NCBI GenBank assembly: GCA_038251625.1
Contig: JBBSBE010000111.1
Coordinates: forward strand, 1 to 13,054
Reading direction: 5' to 3'
DNA length: 13,054 nt
Origin: JBBQXK01 sp038251625
Lineage (GTDB): Bacteria > Pseudomonadota > Alphaproteobacteria > Rhodobacterales > Rhodobacteraceae
Below are positions 1-7,343 of this stretch, piece after piece. Under the pieces are notes generated by a model that did no database searches, was not told the origin of the DNA, and saw nothing but the letters and a program-made list of their open reading frames with translations. Position numbers and translations under genes: made by a program. Numbering within the stretch: the stretch's first letter is position 1; each line of letters begins with the position of its first letter.

Positions 1-1
1 C

Positions 2-409
2 GACCGAGGTCAGGATGGTGGATGACACCATGCCCCCGATCATTGGCACAGGGATACGGCTCATCACTTCGGACCCGGTGCCAGTGGCCCAGAGGATCGG
101 CATCCACCCTGCCATGATAGCCACCACGGTCATCATCTTCGGCCGAACGCGCTCGACTGCCCCCACCATGATGGCCGCGTTCAAGTCGGCGCGGGTGAAG
201 GCACGGCCTTCCTTCGCAACACTCGCCCGATGATCAGCCAGCGCGTGGTCGAGGTAGATCAGCATGATCACCCCGGTTTCAGCGGTCACCCCGGCAAGGG
301 CGATGAAGCCGACCGCCACCGCGACCGAGAGGTTGAACCCCATCCACCACATCAGCCAGACGCCGCCGACCAGAGCAAACGGCAAGGACAGCATGACGAT
401 CAGGGTTTC
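2..409 (-). pseudogene. CusA/CzcA-type heavy-metal efflux RND pump, C-terminal fragment
   Basis: The reverse complement reads as one open frame with strong RND transmembrane signatures: SLPFALVGGVWLMWWMG, then GFIALAGVTAETGVIML, then ERVRPKMMTVVAIMAG and GSEVMSRIPVPMIGG. These are the hallmarks of the last membrane helices of CusA/CzcA proton-driven pumps, which export Cu(I)/Ag(I) or divalent cations through a tripartite envelope complex. The frame has no start: upstream of the ETLIVML segment it meets a stop codon (positions 416-418), and an ISL3 transposase remnant follows. About 136 residues of a roughly 1,050-residue protein are visible, and the frame runs off the left edge. The 5' part was probably removed by the IS-associated rearrangement, so the copy is likely non-functional unless its other part lies elsewhere. 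The CusA versus CzcA substrate type cannot be settled from this piece, although the nearby copper oxidase favours copper. Confidence 0.85.
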
Positions 410-817
410 GCCCGGTCATAGCGGCCGCATTGTGCCTCAAACCCCGGGGAAAATTGTCGCCAGATCAGGCACGGAAAATCGAGGCCCCCGAAGGAAGGTT
501 CCCCAGCCTTCGTAACGATTAGAGCCCTCGCCATGCGCTTCAACGGCATTCTGCACGGTCGTCGGGCAGATCCCCTCGAACCATGGATCGACGACGCGAT
601 CGACACTAACCTGTTGCCCACCATGCGCTTCGCACGAACACTCCATCGGGACATTGATGCGGTCAGGAATGCCATCGAAATGCCGTGGAGCAACGGCCAG
701 GCTGAAGGCCAGATCAGCCGACTGAAAACCCTAAAACGCGCGATGTACGGTCGAGCTGGACCAGATTTGCTCAGATCTCGAATGCTGCCGCTCCACCACT
801 CAAATTGAGGATGACCC
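410..817 (+). mobile_element. ISL3-family insertion sequence remnant (3' end)
   Basis: This segment separates the cut RND pump gene from the next intact gene and carries only the tail of an ISL3-type transposase. The right boundary is put near 817 because the bases just after the transposase stop (gaggatgaccca, 807-818) resemble the end sequence of this family. That is recalled rather than compared. No matching left inverted repeat is visible, so the left end was lost by deletion and the 410 boundary is simply where pump similarity ends. Confidence 0.55.
482..808 (+). pseudogene. ISL3-family transposase, C-terminal fragment
   Basis: The open frame contains the ISL3 signature near the end of the DDE domain: PWSNGQAEGQISRLKTLKR followed by AMYGRAGPDLLRSRML. 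The Glu in the NGQAEG motif corresponds to the third catalytic acid. An apparent ATG lies at 533, but similarity to the family (a VTIRALAMRF stretch) continues upstream of it, and the frame is open back to a stop at 419-421. The ATG is therefore not a real start. Complete ISL3 transposases are about 400-550 residues long and only about 110 are left, so this is a dead remnant. It lies directly against the truncated RND pump gene and may mark the event that cut it. Confidence 0.82.
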
Positions 818-888
818 AGAAAAGAGGATATCCTAAGTCACCGTGTGATAGTTGCAGACTATCGTTCTCAATAAAGGAATCGGCACTC

Positions 889-1209
889 ATGGACAGCGCC
901 CTGCCTATCTTTGTGAAACAGTATCGGCCGATCTTTCTAGCGATTACGTTTCTGGCCCTCGGGGCCTGCACTGTTCCGGTCAATCAGGCGACTGACAAGT
1001 CCACCGGTTTCCTCAAAGAGCTGCCGGAAGGGGTCGCCCTGATTGCAGCGCCGTATCAGAACCTGCAAGAAGTGATTCTGAAACCCGAAGACGGCTGCTA
1101 TTGGTACCGCCATGTCGGGCCGGTGGAGACAACCATGTTGCCGCTGCGATCCGTTCGTGGCAGGCCGATCTGCACCGGCGCTGCTGCCGAAACTGCCTCC
1201 TTGGGCTGA
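889..1209 (+). CDS. Small putative lipoprotein
   Basis: This 106-residue protein has a lipoprotein signal: a short charged N-terminus, a hydrophobic core (FLAITFLALGAC) and a lipobox with the lipidated Cys at about residue 28. It should be anchored in the envelope after processing by signal peptidase II. The mature part has a compact conserved-looking core with GCYWYRHVGPVETTMLPLR and a RPICT motif, leaving two Cys in the mature domain. I know it only as a hypothetical protein type of Rhodobacteraceae. The ATG at 889 is preferred over the upstream in-frame start near 805 because the upstream part is IS-end sequence and an AAAGGA ribosome-binding site sits about 10 bases ahead of 889. It converges on the L,D-transpeptidase gene with about 50 bases between them, and a cell-wall link is only a guess. 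Confidence 0.75.
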   Translation: MDSALPIFVKQYRPIFLAITFLALGACTVPVNQATDKSTGFLKELPEGVALIAAPYQNLQEVILKPEDGCYWYRHVGPVETTMLPLRSVRGRPICTGAAAETASLG

Positions 1210-1258
1210 TCCAAAAAGTCCCGCTGGCAGCCCCGAACGCGCAAATGGGCGGTGTCCG

Positions 1259-1924
1259 TCACATGGTCGTCGACACATTCCCTTCTTCGGCGGGGTAGAG
1301 ATGCGCAGTGACGCCGGTCTCGACCTGATCGTACAGGTCGTTGATGTGTGGCATGACCATACGCACACAGCCGGAACTCGCGCGGCTGCCGATTGAACCC
1401 GGCAGCGGAGAGCCATGGATCCGCAGATAGGTATCGCGCTCGCCGACAAAGAGATAGAGCGCGCGGGAACCCAAGGCATTTGCCGGGCCGGGAGCCATGC
1501 CATCGATATATTTCGCATAGATTTCCGGCTCACGCTCAATCATGGCGGGGGTCGGCGTCCAGCTTGGCCATTTCGCCTTGCGGCGGATCGTATAAGTTCC
1601 GGGCTCGTACAAACCATCCCGGCCGATGGCGACGCCATAGCGCATGGCCGTGCCATCAGCCTGAATATGGTAGAGATACCTCGCGATCGCATCGACGTGG
1701 ATATCGCCCGGCACAAGCCCGTCACGCGCTTCGACGCGGGCCGGAAGCAGGCGCGGATGCAATCCCCACGGGTTGGTCGTTGCAGCATCATAGCCCGGCG
1801 GGGTGACCTCAGCGTCCCAGGCCGCCCACTGGTCTTGCAGGTGTGACGCTGCGAAAACTGGGGCGGCAATCGGTGCCGAAAACAGCGCGGCTGTCGTTGC
1901 AATGAAATGGCGTCGTGTGAACAT
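1259..1924 (-). CDS. Tat-exported L,D-transpeptidase (YkuD/ErfK family)
   Basis: This is a 221-residue periplasmic enzyme of the YkuD fold, which forms 3-3 crosslinks in peptidoglycan or attaches proteins to it through a catalytic Cys. The N-terminus TRRHFIATTAALFSAPIAAP is a twin-arginine-type signal peptide, cleaved near AFAAS-like sequence around residue 26. The catalytic region runs from YLRIHG (His170) through GSIGSRASSGCVRM with Cys186. The usual family motif is SHGC(V/I)R; here the His before Gly is Ser (SSGC), a variant I recall in marine Rhodobacteraceae members. The start at 1924 is chosen because the signal begins there and GAAGAAAG lies 8-15 bases upstream; the longer frame to 2008 would bury the signal. 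The size is typical of short single-domain members. Confidence 0.92.
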   Translation of the reverse strand: MFTRRHFIATTAALFSAPIAAPVFAASHLQDQWAAWDAEVTPPGYDAATTNPWGLHPRLLPARVEARDGLVPGDIHVDAIARYLYHIQADGTAMRYGVAIGRDGLYEPGTYTIRRKAKWPSWTPTPAMIEREPEIYAKYIDGMAPGPANALGSRALYLFVGERDTYLRIHGSPLPGSIGSRASSGCVRMVMPHINDLYDQVETGVTAHLYPAEEGNVSTTM

Positions 1925-2482
1925 GGGTTTCGCTTTCTTCAAATTGTTGCTGCGCAAACCATTCGATTGCACGTCCACCGTCAAATTAGCGGTCGGCAAA
2001 GCGGCCATGATGTCCAGTCAAGTCTGTGTGACTTTTGGCCACGCATGGCAGTTTTCAACGCTGAGCGGCGGTTTGAAAGAACGCCCGGTCTGCCGCGCCA
2101 TTAAGACAATGCCGTGATATGCCAAACGGCGTGCCGGGCGGATATCCGATGAACTGGTGGTTGGTGGCCAATCATCTCATGCATGGCATGTTCACGGTGC
2201 GCGCCGCCGATGATCCCGACGCCTCCAGTGATGCACGGGCGAAAACCGGCAGCGCGCATGGCACGAAGGCTCCGGATGGCGGCGACGGCGCCACATCCCC
2301 TCCTCCACCGATCTGGGTCATGACGGGTCGTTCCGTCTTGGGGCTGGCTGCCGATTGCTGATTGCCAGAGCCTTTTCTGGCCCGCGAGCGGCCAGCGCTT
2401 GCGGCGACAGGAAGAATTCGGCGCAAGGTTCATGACCAGACCCTTCGGCAGAGAAAGGATCACTAGGGCAAGGGCCATCGTC
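1925..2482. other. 558-base stretch without a convincing gene
   Basis: This gap holds the upstream region of the L,D-transpeptidase and the downstream region of the multicopper oxidase. Several short frames exist on both strands (for example 2119-2361 plus and 2101-2478 minus), but none has a good ribosome-binding site together with recognisable protein character. The plus-strand peptide around 2149-2207 (NWWLVANHLMHGMFTVRA) vaguely resembles the C-terminal end of a copper oxidase with its His-Cys-His lost, so it may be a decayed fragment. One perfect 6-base-pair hairpin lies at 2364-2381 (gccaga...tctggc), without a T-run. I see no promoter I would defend. Confidence 0.4.
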
Positions 2483-3889
2483 TCATCCCACGGTGAACTG
2501 CGCCATCATGCCCGCGTCTTCATGTTCAAGGATGTGACAGTGGAACATTAGCGACGTCTCACGGCTCGCGGGCTGATCGAAGCGCGCCATGATTTCGGCC
2601 TCGCCCGGCACCAATACCGTATCCTTCCAGCCCGTGTTTTCGGGCCGGGGCGCCGCGCCGTTCTCGCTGAGCACGCGGAACCGAACGCCGTGGACGTGGA
2701 ACGGATGGGCCACCATCGTGCTGCGAATGTGCCAACGCTCTACTGAGCCGAGAGCCACGTCGAAATCAATCCGGCCCATGTCGAAGGGGCGCCCGTTGAT
2801 TGCAAAGCCGCCCCCGCCCATCATCCCGCCGCCCATTGCCATATCGAGGGAGACTTGTCGTGTCCGGACCTCCGCCCCCGAGAGATCCTCGAGGACACCG
2901 TCCAGTTCTGTGGGCACACGTGTGATCCTGACCGTCAGCGCAGGGTCGGTTGCGAACTGCAAAACGCCGTAAGGCTGATCCGGATCGCTCATCAGCACAG
3001 GCGCTCCGCCCCCGGCAAAATCGACAAGAATTTCGACCCGTTCGCCCGGCGACAGGCGCAACACGTCCAGCGCGACGGTCGCAGGCAGGAAGCCGCCATC
3101 CGTCGCCACAAGGTGCATCGGGCGCGCATCATCGAAGTAGAGCGTATAAATGCGGGCGTTCGAGCCGTTGAGCAGGCGCAACCGCACGAGGCCCTCTGGC
3201 ACCACCGCCGTTGCGTTCGCCTGACCGTTGACGAGCAACCGGTTGCCGGTAAACCCGTGCATCACATCCATCATCGAGGGATCATAGACCATGCGTCCGG
3301 AGGTATCGAACCGGCGGTCTTGCAGAGCCAGTGTCAGATCATCGACACCGTATTCCGAAGGCAGACCACGTTCATCGTCGCGGCCGTCCGTTACATGAAT
3401 GACCCCGGCCAGACCGGAATAGACCTGCGCCGCCGTCCGCTCATGGATATGCGGGTGGTACCAGACGGTCGCCGGGTCTTGGGCGATCGTCATTTCTGGG
3501 CGCCATGTTTCGCCGGGTGCAATCGGAAGGTGCGGCCCACCGTCATGCGCACCGGGCACCAGCAGGCCATGGCAGTGCAGGCTGATGGGTTCTTGCAGCG
3601 TATTGACAACCTCGGCCGCAAGATCGCCGTTCTGCACGATGACTGTCGGCCCCAGATAGTCCTGGTTGAACCCTGCCGTCGGCACGGTGGGGCCGCCGAG
3701 AAAGCTGCTGCTGCCTGCCATCGCGGTCAGCGAAAGCCGACCGCTTGCCCGCGTGTCAAGAACAGGGGGCATGGCCAAGCGCCTCGGTGGCGCAATTCCT
3801 TGACCAAAGGCGCGTCGCACCGACACGGGTGACAAGAAGCCTGCGATGAGTGCGGAAGCGGTCGAAGTCAGGAAATGGCGTCGTTTCAT
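2483..3889 (-). CDS. Multicopper oxidase, CueO/FtsP-like, Tat-exported
   Basis: This 468-residue periplasmic oxidase couples one-electron substrate oxidation to four-electron reduction of O2 to water; CueO-type members oxidise Cu(I) and protect against copper. All four copper-ligand motifs are present: HCHGL (105-109), WYHPHIH (143-149), HPFHVHG (395-401) and HCHILEHEDAGM (450-461, with Cys451, His456 and axial Met461 for type 1 copper). The N-terminus MKRRHFLTSTASALIAGF is a Tat signal. A methionine/glycine run DMAMGGGMMGGGG (about 349-361) lies where CueO has its Met-rich copper-binding insert. The ATG at 3889 fits the signal; a TTG start 36 bases upstream is possible but would bury it. The SHOCT membrane protein lies upstream on the same strand. 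Metal oxidation is more likely than laccase-type phenol oxidation, but this is inference from context. Confidence 0.95.
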   Translation of the reverse strand: MKRRHFLTSTASALIAGFLSPVSVRRAFGQGIAPPRRLAMPPVLDTRASGRLSLTAMAGSSSFLGGPTVPTAGFNQDYLGPTVIVQNGDLAAEVVNTLQEPISLHCHGLLVPGAHDGGPHLPIAPGETWRPEMTIAQDPATVWYHPHIHERTAAQVYSGLAGVIHVTDGRDDERGLPSEYGVDDLTLALQDRRFDTSGRMVYDPSMMDVMHGFTGNRLLVNGQANATAVVPEGLVRLRLLNGSNARIYTLYFDDARPMHLVATDGGFLPATVALDVLRLSPGERVEILVDFAGGGAPVLMSDPDQPYGVLQFATDPALTVRITRVPTELDGVLEDLSGAEVRTRQVSLDMAMGGGMMGGGGFAINGRPFDMGRIDFDVALGSVERWHIRSTMVAHPFHVHGVRFRVLSENGAAPRPENTGWKDTVLVPGEAEIMARFDQPASRETSLMFHCHILEHEDAGMMAQFTVG

Positions 3890-4058
3890 TTTGGTCTTTT
3901 GATTGTGTCCGATGTGCGCTGGCAAGTGGCCGCATAACGAGAGCGGTTAGGGGTCTTGGCGTGAAATCCCTCGCCTTGCATCCGACTGTCAGTACGTAGG
4001 ACCGGCGTCGAACCGGGCACGGCCCTGAAACGCGCCGACGGCCGGAAGCGCATCCAGG

Positions 4059-4430
4059 TCAGTCCGCCAGCAGCCTCTTGCGTTCCGCAAATTCCACCGA
4101 GTCGATCTCACCCTTGGCATAGCGTTCCTTGAGCAGCGCAAATGCCCGGTCATGGACCGCATGGCTGCCGCCGCCCGGAACCGGGCCGCCGAACATCCGC
4201 AACAAGTAGATGATACCTGCAATAATCCCGACCACGACTAGAATCATGAAAATCGGTCCTAGAAACATGCCAAATCCTCCCCATTGGCTGCCGCCCCACA
4301 TCATGTCATGGCCGTAATAGAACGGCGCGTTGCGGTCCGGGATTTCGCCCACTTGTGCCATCGCAGTGCTGGCCGCGCCCATGATCGCCACAAGCCCGCC
4401 CAAGCCAAATGCAAATTTTCTGTGTGTCAT
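4059..4430 (-). CDS. SHOCT-domain small membrane protein
   Basis: This 123-residue protein has three parts. A cleavable signal peptide runs to about AMA-Q at residue 25. A Met/Trp/Gly-rich extracytoplasmic stretch (HDMMWGGSQWGG) leads into one strong membrane helix (about 53-78, ILVVVGIIAGIIYLL). The C-terminal SHOCT motif (about 98-122) reads ALLKERYAKGEIDSVEFAERKRLL. SHOCT is a short oligomerisation module of unknown exact role, often found beside copper-resistance genes in Proteobacteria. A strong AAGGAGATGAA ribosome-binding site precedes the ATG. It lies on the same strand as the multicopper oxidase, about 170 bases away, so co-transcription is possible, and the Met-rich face would suit Cu(I) contact. 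No enzymatic motif is visible. Confidence 0.88.
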   Translation of the reverse strand: MTHRKFAFGLGGLVAIMGAASTAMAQVGEIPDRNAPFYYGHDMMWGGSQWGGFGMFLGPIFMILVVVGIIAGIIYLLRMFGGPVPGGGSHAVHDRAFALLKERYAKGEIDSVEFAERKRLLAD

Positions 4431-4650
4431 TTCATCTCCTTCCGCGCGGGATCGTCTTGCGCTTCAGGCACAGTTTGCACGCACCACATGGCGTCCGCGC
4501 TGATCTGGATCACTATCGCCGAGCCGATCGATGTTATCGTGCCGGGCACAGACGCGGGGCGCGGCCCATCCGTTGCGAGTGGCCAGGGTCAGTGTCGATG
4601 CCGTCACACCGGCCTGCGTCTTTCGGGAGCCAAATCAAGGAGTGATTACC

Positions 4651-5037
4651 GTGACCTACACGATCAACCGACTGTTCAAGGACGCCATATTTGACGCCAT
4701 CGACGCTCGGACCCGCGCCGCCCTTGCGGATAACGGCTTTGGCATCCTGACCGAAATCGACGTCGCTGCGACGATGAAGAAAAAGCTGGATGTCGACATG
4801 CCGCCTTACCGCATCCTTGGCGCCTGCAACCCCAAGATGGCGCATCAGGCGATCGGAATGGAGCCTCGGGTGGGCGCGATGCTGCCCTGCAATGTGATCC
4901 TGCGCGAAGTCGAGGACGGTATCGAGGTCAGCGCAATCGACCCGGTGGCGTCAATGCAGGCCATAGACAATGCGGAACTGAATGCGGTCGCGGGGCAAGT
5001 TCGCGACCTTCTGAAAACGGCGGTCGAGGCGATCTGA
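4651..5037 (+). CDS. DUF302 domain protein, intact copy
   Basis: This 128-residue protein belongs to the DUF302 family of small proteins of unknown function, frequent near sulfur, metal and redox genes. The domain fills the whole chain: the N-terminal YTINRLFKDAIFDAIDARTR, the conserved GFGILTEIDVAATMKKKL, then PYRILGACNPKMAHQAI with a Cys in the ACNP motif, PCNVILRE, and the closing helix. The GTG start at 4651 is chosen because AAGGAG lies 8 bases ahead and similarity to the second copy at 8940 begins here; the open frame back to 4531 has no DUF302 character. There is no signal peptide, so the protein is probably cytoplasmic. The rhodanese starts 111 bases downstream on the same strand, suggesting one transcript. 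Its paralogue is broken into two pieces further right. Confidence 0.92.
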   Translation: MTYTINRLFKDAIFDAIDARTRAALADNGFGILTEIDVAATMKKKLDVDMPPYRILGACNPKMAHQAIGMEPRVGAMLPCNVILREVEDGIEVSAIDPVASMQAIDNAELNAVAGQVRDLLKTAVEAI

Positions 5038-5148
5038 GACAAGACTGCGCATCGGCATCCTTGCGGCGAATGCCGCCCTGGACCGCGCCAGTTTTGCGTT
5101 CTGATGGGGCGCCGCGTCATGAAGCCATACCGGACGGGAGATACATTG

Positions 5149-5652
5149 ATGGGTGACCTGCTCAAAATCACGCAGAACGAGACGGCGCGTGTCGTCAAGT
5201 TGCCTGGCGGACCGGTTTCCATCGAACGCCACCGGAACGACATGCAACTCATCACCGGGTATCTGCAACCGATGGTTCCAATCGACGGCATTACACCGGT
5301 CGGCGAGCTGGAGGTTCTGGATTGCCTTGCCGATGACAGCTATCTCGTTGTGGACATGCGCGATCCCGAGTGGCGGCTGAAGGGAACGATTCCCGGAAGC
5401 CTGTCGATACCGTTCAAAGAGGTCGCCGACCGTCTGGACGCGGTCGGATGTGTGCGAACATCGTCTGGTTGGAATTGCGACGCCGCCAAGAAAGTCGTGG
5501 CGTTTTGCAACGGCCCGGCCTGCCCTCAGAGTTCGCTCGCAATGCACGCGATGATCGAAAACGGCTTTCCGCCGGAAAAAATCTATTACTACCGCGGTGG
5601 CATGCAGGACTGGTTGGTGCTGGGGCTGACGACACAGGATTCACCGACGTGA
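5149..5652 (+). CDS. Rhodanese-like sulfurtransferase
   Basis: This 167-residue protein has one rhodanese domain, which moves sulfane sulfur through a persulfide on a catalytic Cys. The domain begins around residue 48 (PVGELEVLDCL, then YLVVDMRDPEW and GTIPGSLSIPF). The active-site loop is AFCNGPACPQSS with Cys120 as the likely catalytic residue. The family's closing YYYRGGMQDWLVLGL follows at 147-161. The first 45 residues (ITQNETARVVKLPGGPV) form an extra N-terminal strand region. The start at 5149 is preferred over ATGs at 5104 and 5119 because GGGAG lies 8 bases ahead. Cys101 and Cys110 add possible redox sites. Its position just behind DUF302 suggests a joint role in sulfur or thiol stress, but the partner is unknown. 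Confidence 0.92.
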   Translation: MGDLLKITQNETARVVKLPGGPVSIERHRNDMQLITGYLQPMVPIDGITPVGELEVLDCLADDSYLVVDMRDPEWRLKGTIPGSLSIPFKEVADRLDAVGCVRTSSGWNCDAAKKVVAFCNGPACPQSSLAMHAMIENGFPPEKIYYYRGGMQDWLVLGLTTQDSPT

Positions 5653-5851
5653 CGGCGCTCCAGCGGGGATCATCCGCGAAACGGGCCAGCGGGTGGTGTC
5701 AGACGGCACCCGCAAACCAGCAATGATCAAACAGGATGACCGAATGTCATGTCTTTCGCATCCGCTCCGGACCCTGACTGCCATGGATCGGTAGATCGCG
5801 AAAACTGGAGAGGAAAAGTCCACCATCGAAATTGATTTGAAAGGACAGAAA
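5653..5851. other. Gap between the rhodanese gene and the next small frame
   Basis: A plus-strand open stretch (about 5651-5794) encodes a peptide including AGIIRETGQRVVSDGTRKPA, which looks like protein rather than noise. However, it has no start codon with a ribosome-binding site and matches nothing I know; it may be a gene remnant. I see no clear terminator. Confidence 0.3.
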
Positions 5852-6025
5852 ATGCTTACTGAAGTTACGAGAATATTGGTGCCATTGATGCTTCTTTCCG
5901 GCCTTACCGGCACGACAGGGCCGGCGTCAGTCCAGGGCATTATGACCCATCGGCTTGCAGTCCGACAGGTCCGAGCCACCGACGGCCGCCACACCCTTCG
6001 AAAGGTCGCGCAGTGCACGGCGTAG
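5852..6025 (+). pseudogene. Possible 5' remnant of an exported protein gene
   Basis: An AAAGGA ribosome-binding site 6 bases ahead of an ATG opens a 57-codon frame. Its first 25-30 residues look like a signal peptide (RILVPLMLLSGLTGT, then ASVQG). From 5927 on, the frame lies antisense to the end of the disulfide oxidoreductase gene, and its sequence becomes Arg-rich and low in protein character (HRLAVRQVRATDGRH). The likely reading is a translation start and export signal whose body was lost where the oxidoreductase segment was joined. It could also be chance, because the signal-like part is short. Confidence 0.35.
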
Positions 6026-7339
6026 ACCCTCCTCCAGCACCGGATGGTAGAACGGCATGGCCAGCATGTCCGCCACGGTCATCTGCCGTTCGACTGCGAG
6101 GGCCAGCAGGTGCGCCAAGTGTTCGCCGCCTGGCACGCACATCTCGGCGGCCAGGAGCCGCCCGGTCTCGCGCTCGGCGTGAACGCGCAGCAAGCCCGCG
6201 GCGGTCTGGGTCATGCGGGCGCGCGGCTGATCCGAGAAATCCGATTTCCCCGAGACGGTAGTGTCTTTATCCAGATCCGACAGAGGTGGCCCGACCCGCG
6301 CCACCTGCGGCGATGAAAACACGATCGACAGGGCCGTACGCCGGCATAAGCCTTGATCCGAAGCATTCGGTGCAGCCATGCGCCCGGCGATATGCCCTTC
6401 GTCGGCGGCCTCGTGCAGCAGCGGACGATAGCCGTTCGCATCGCCGGCAAGAAACACCCGCATATCGCCGATACGCAGCGTGGCGGGATTGATCCGGGGC
6501 ATCCCCTTGTCGTCAAGCGGAACGCCCAACGTGTCCAGCCCCAGCCCGTCGATGTTAGGGCGACGCCCTATTGCGACCAGCACGGCATCAGCGTCAAAGA
6601 CCCCGCCCGCGCCGCTCACTCGGATCGCGCCGCCCGCATCCTCGAGTTCGGCGGACGCGCCCATATGCAAGCCCATTTCGGCCTCGATCAAGGGACGAAA
6701 AGCCTCAAGCACCTGACGGTCGTCAATGCCGGCCAGCGTTTCGGCCGCGTCGAACCCGGCCACATCCAGCCCCAACCGGGCCAGGGCTTGGGCCATCTCG
6801 ACCCCGATGGAGCCCATGCCGACCACCGCGATGCGGCGGGGCAGGTCGTCTTGCTCGAACAGGCTGTCCGTAGTCAGAATCCGGTCTCCGAAGTTCCGCC
6901 AGAGTCCGGGCACCACCGGGCGGCTACCCGGTGCGAGGATGATCGCGCGCGCCTCGATCTCGTCGCCATTCACCTCCAGCCGGCCGGGTCCCAGAAATCG
7001 CGCACGGCCCGACAAGGCGCGGTCGCCCAGCTTGTCTGGCACACTCTCCGGCCCCTTGACGAACCCGTCACGCATTCTGCGCACTCGGGCGAGCACAGCC
7101 GGGATGTCAGCGCGCGCACCCTCGGCGCCCTGAATGCCAAATTCCTCGAAGGTCAGGCGGCGGTGAAACGCGTGCGCCGCCTCGATCAGCGCCTTCGACG
7201 GCATGCAGCCCACGGCGGCGCAGGTGGTGCCCCAATGGCCGTCGTTGACCACAAGAAAGTCGTCGGTGTAGCGGCGCACCTCACGCAGGGCGGACAGACC
7301 GGCGCTGCCTGCACCCACGATGACGGTATCGACCTTCAT
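5927..7339 (-). CDS. FAD/NAD(P)-dependent disulfide oxidoreductase, dihydrolipoamide-dehydrogenase-like
   Basis: This 470-residue cytoplasmic flavoenzyme is of the class I pyridine nucleotide-disulfide oxidoreductase family. The FAD-binding motif VIVGAGSAGL lies at 6-15. The redox-active pair is GTTCAAVGCMPSK (Cys40/Cys45; the usual first residues are GGTC). The NAD(P)-binding motif AVVGMGSIGVEMA spans 171-183. The second FAD motif is FLAGDANG (297-304), and the dimer-interface catalytic His-Glu pair lies in YHPVLEEG (His432, Glu437). There is no C-terminal Cys pair and no HMA domain, so it is not mercuric reductase. Without 2-oxoacid dehydrogenase neighbours its disulfide partner is unknown. 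The ATG at 7339 lies 4 bases after the cupin stop codon, indicating translational coupling. A longer frame to 7396 overlaps the cupin and lacks family sequence. Confidence 0.93.
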   Translation of the reverse strand: MKVDTVIVGAGSAGLSALREVRRYTDDFLVVNDGHWGTTCAAVGCMPSKALIEAAHAFHRRLTFEEFGIQGAEGARADIPAVLARVRRMRDGFVKGPESVPDKLGDRALSGRARFLGPGRLEVNGDEIEARAIILAPGSRPVVPGLWRNFGDRILTTDSLFEQDDLPRRIAVVGMGSIGVEMAQALARLGLDVAGFDAAETLAGIDDRQVLEAFRPLIEAEMGLHMGASAELEDAGGAIRVSGAGGVFDADAVLVAIGRRPNIDGLGLDTLGVPLDDKGMPRINPATLRIGDMRVFLAGDANGYRPLLHEAADEGHIAGRMAAPNASDQGLCRRTALSIVFSSPQVARVGPPLSDLDKDTTVSGKSDFSDQPRARMTQTAAGLLRVHAERETGRLLAAEMCVPGGEHLAHLLALAVERQMTVADMLAMPFYHPVLEEGLRRALRDLSKGVAAVGGSDLSDCKPMGHNALD

Positions 7340-7343
7340 GGGC

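Noticed and set aside
2119..2361. An 80-codon plus-strand frame as a real gene
   Set aside because: There is no good ribosome-binding site, the second half is low-complexity, and no family matches.
2855..3832. A 325-codon open frame on the plus strand
   Set aside because: It lies antisense to the multicopper oxidase, whose four copper motifs are intact. It has no family signature and is Arg/His-rich, as expected of a shadow frame in GC-rich DNA.
5065..5078. Hairpin gcggc-gaat-gccgc as a terminator after DUF302
   Set aside because: The stem is only 5 base pairs and there is no T-run. The sequence lies in a flank shared with the other DUF302 tail, so it is more likely coding-derived.
5927..7339. 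Mercuric reductase (MerA)
   Set aside because: The active-site motif is similar, but the C-terminal vicinal Cys pair and the N-terminal HMA domain are absent, and no mer genes are nearby.
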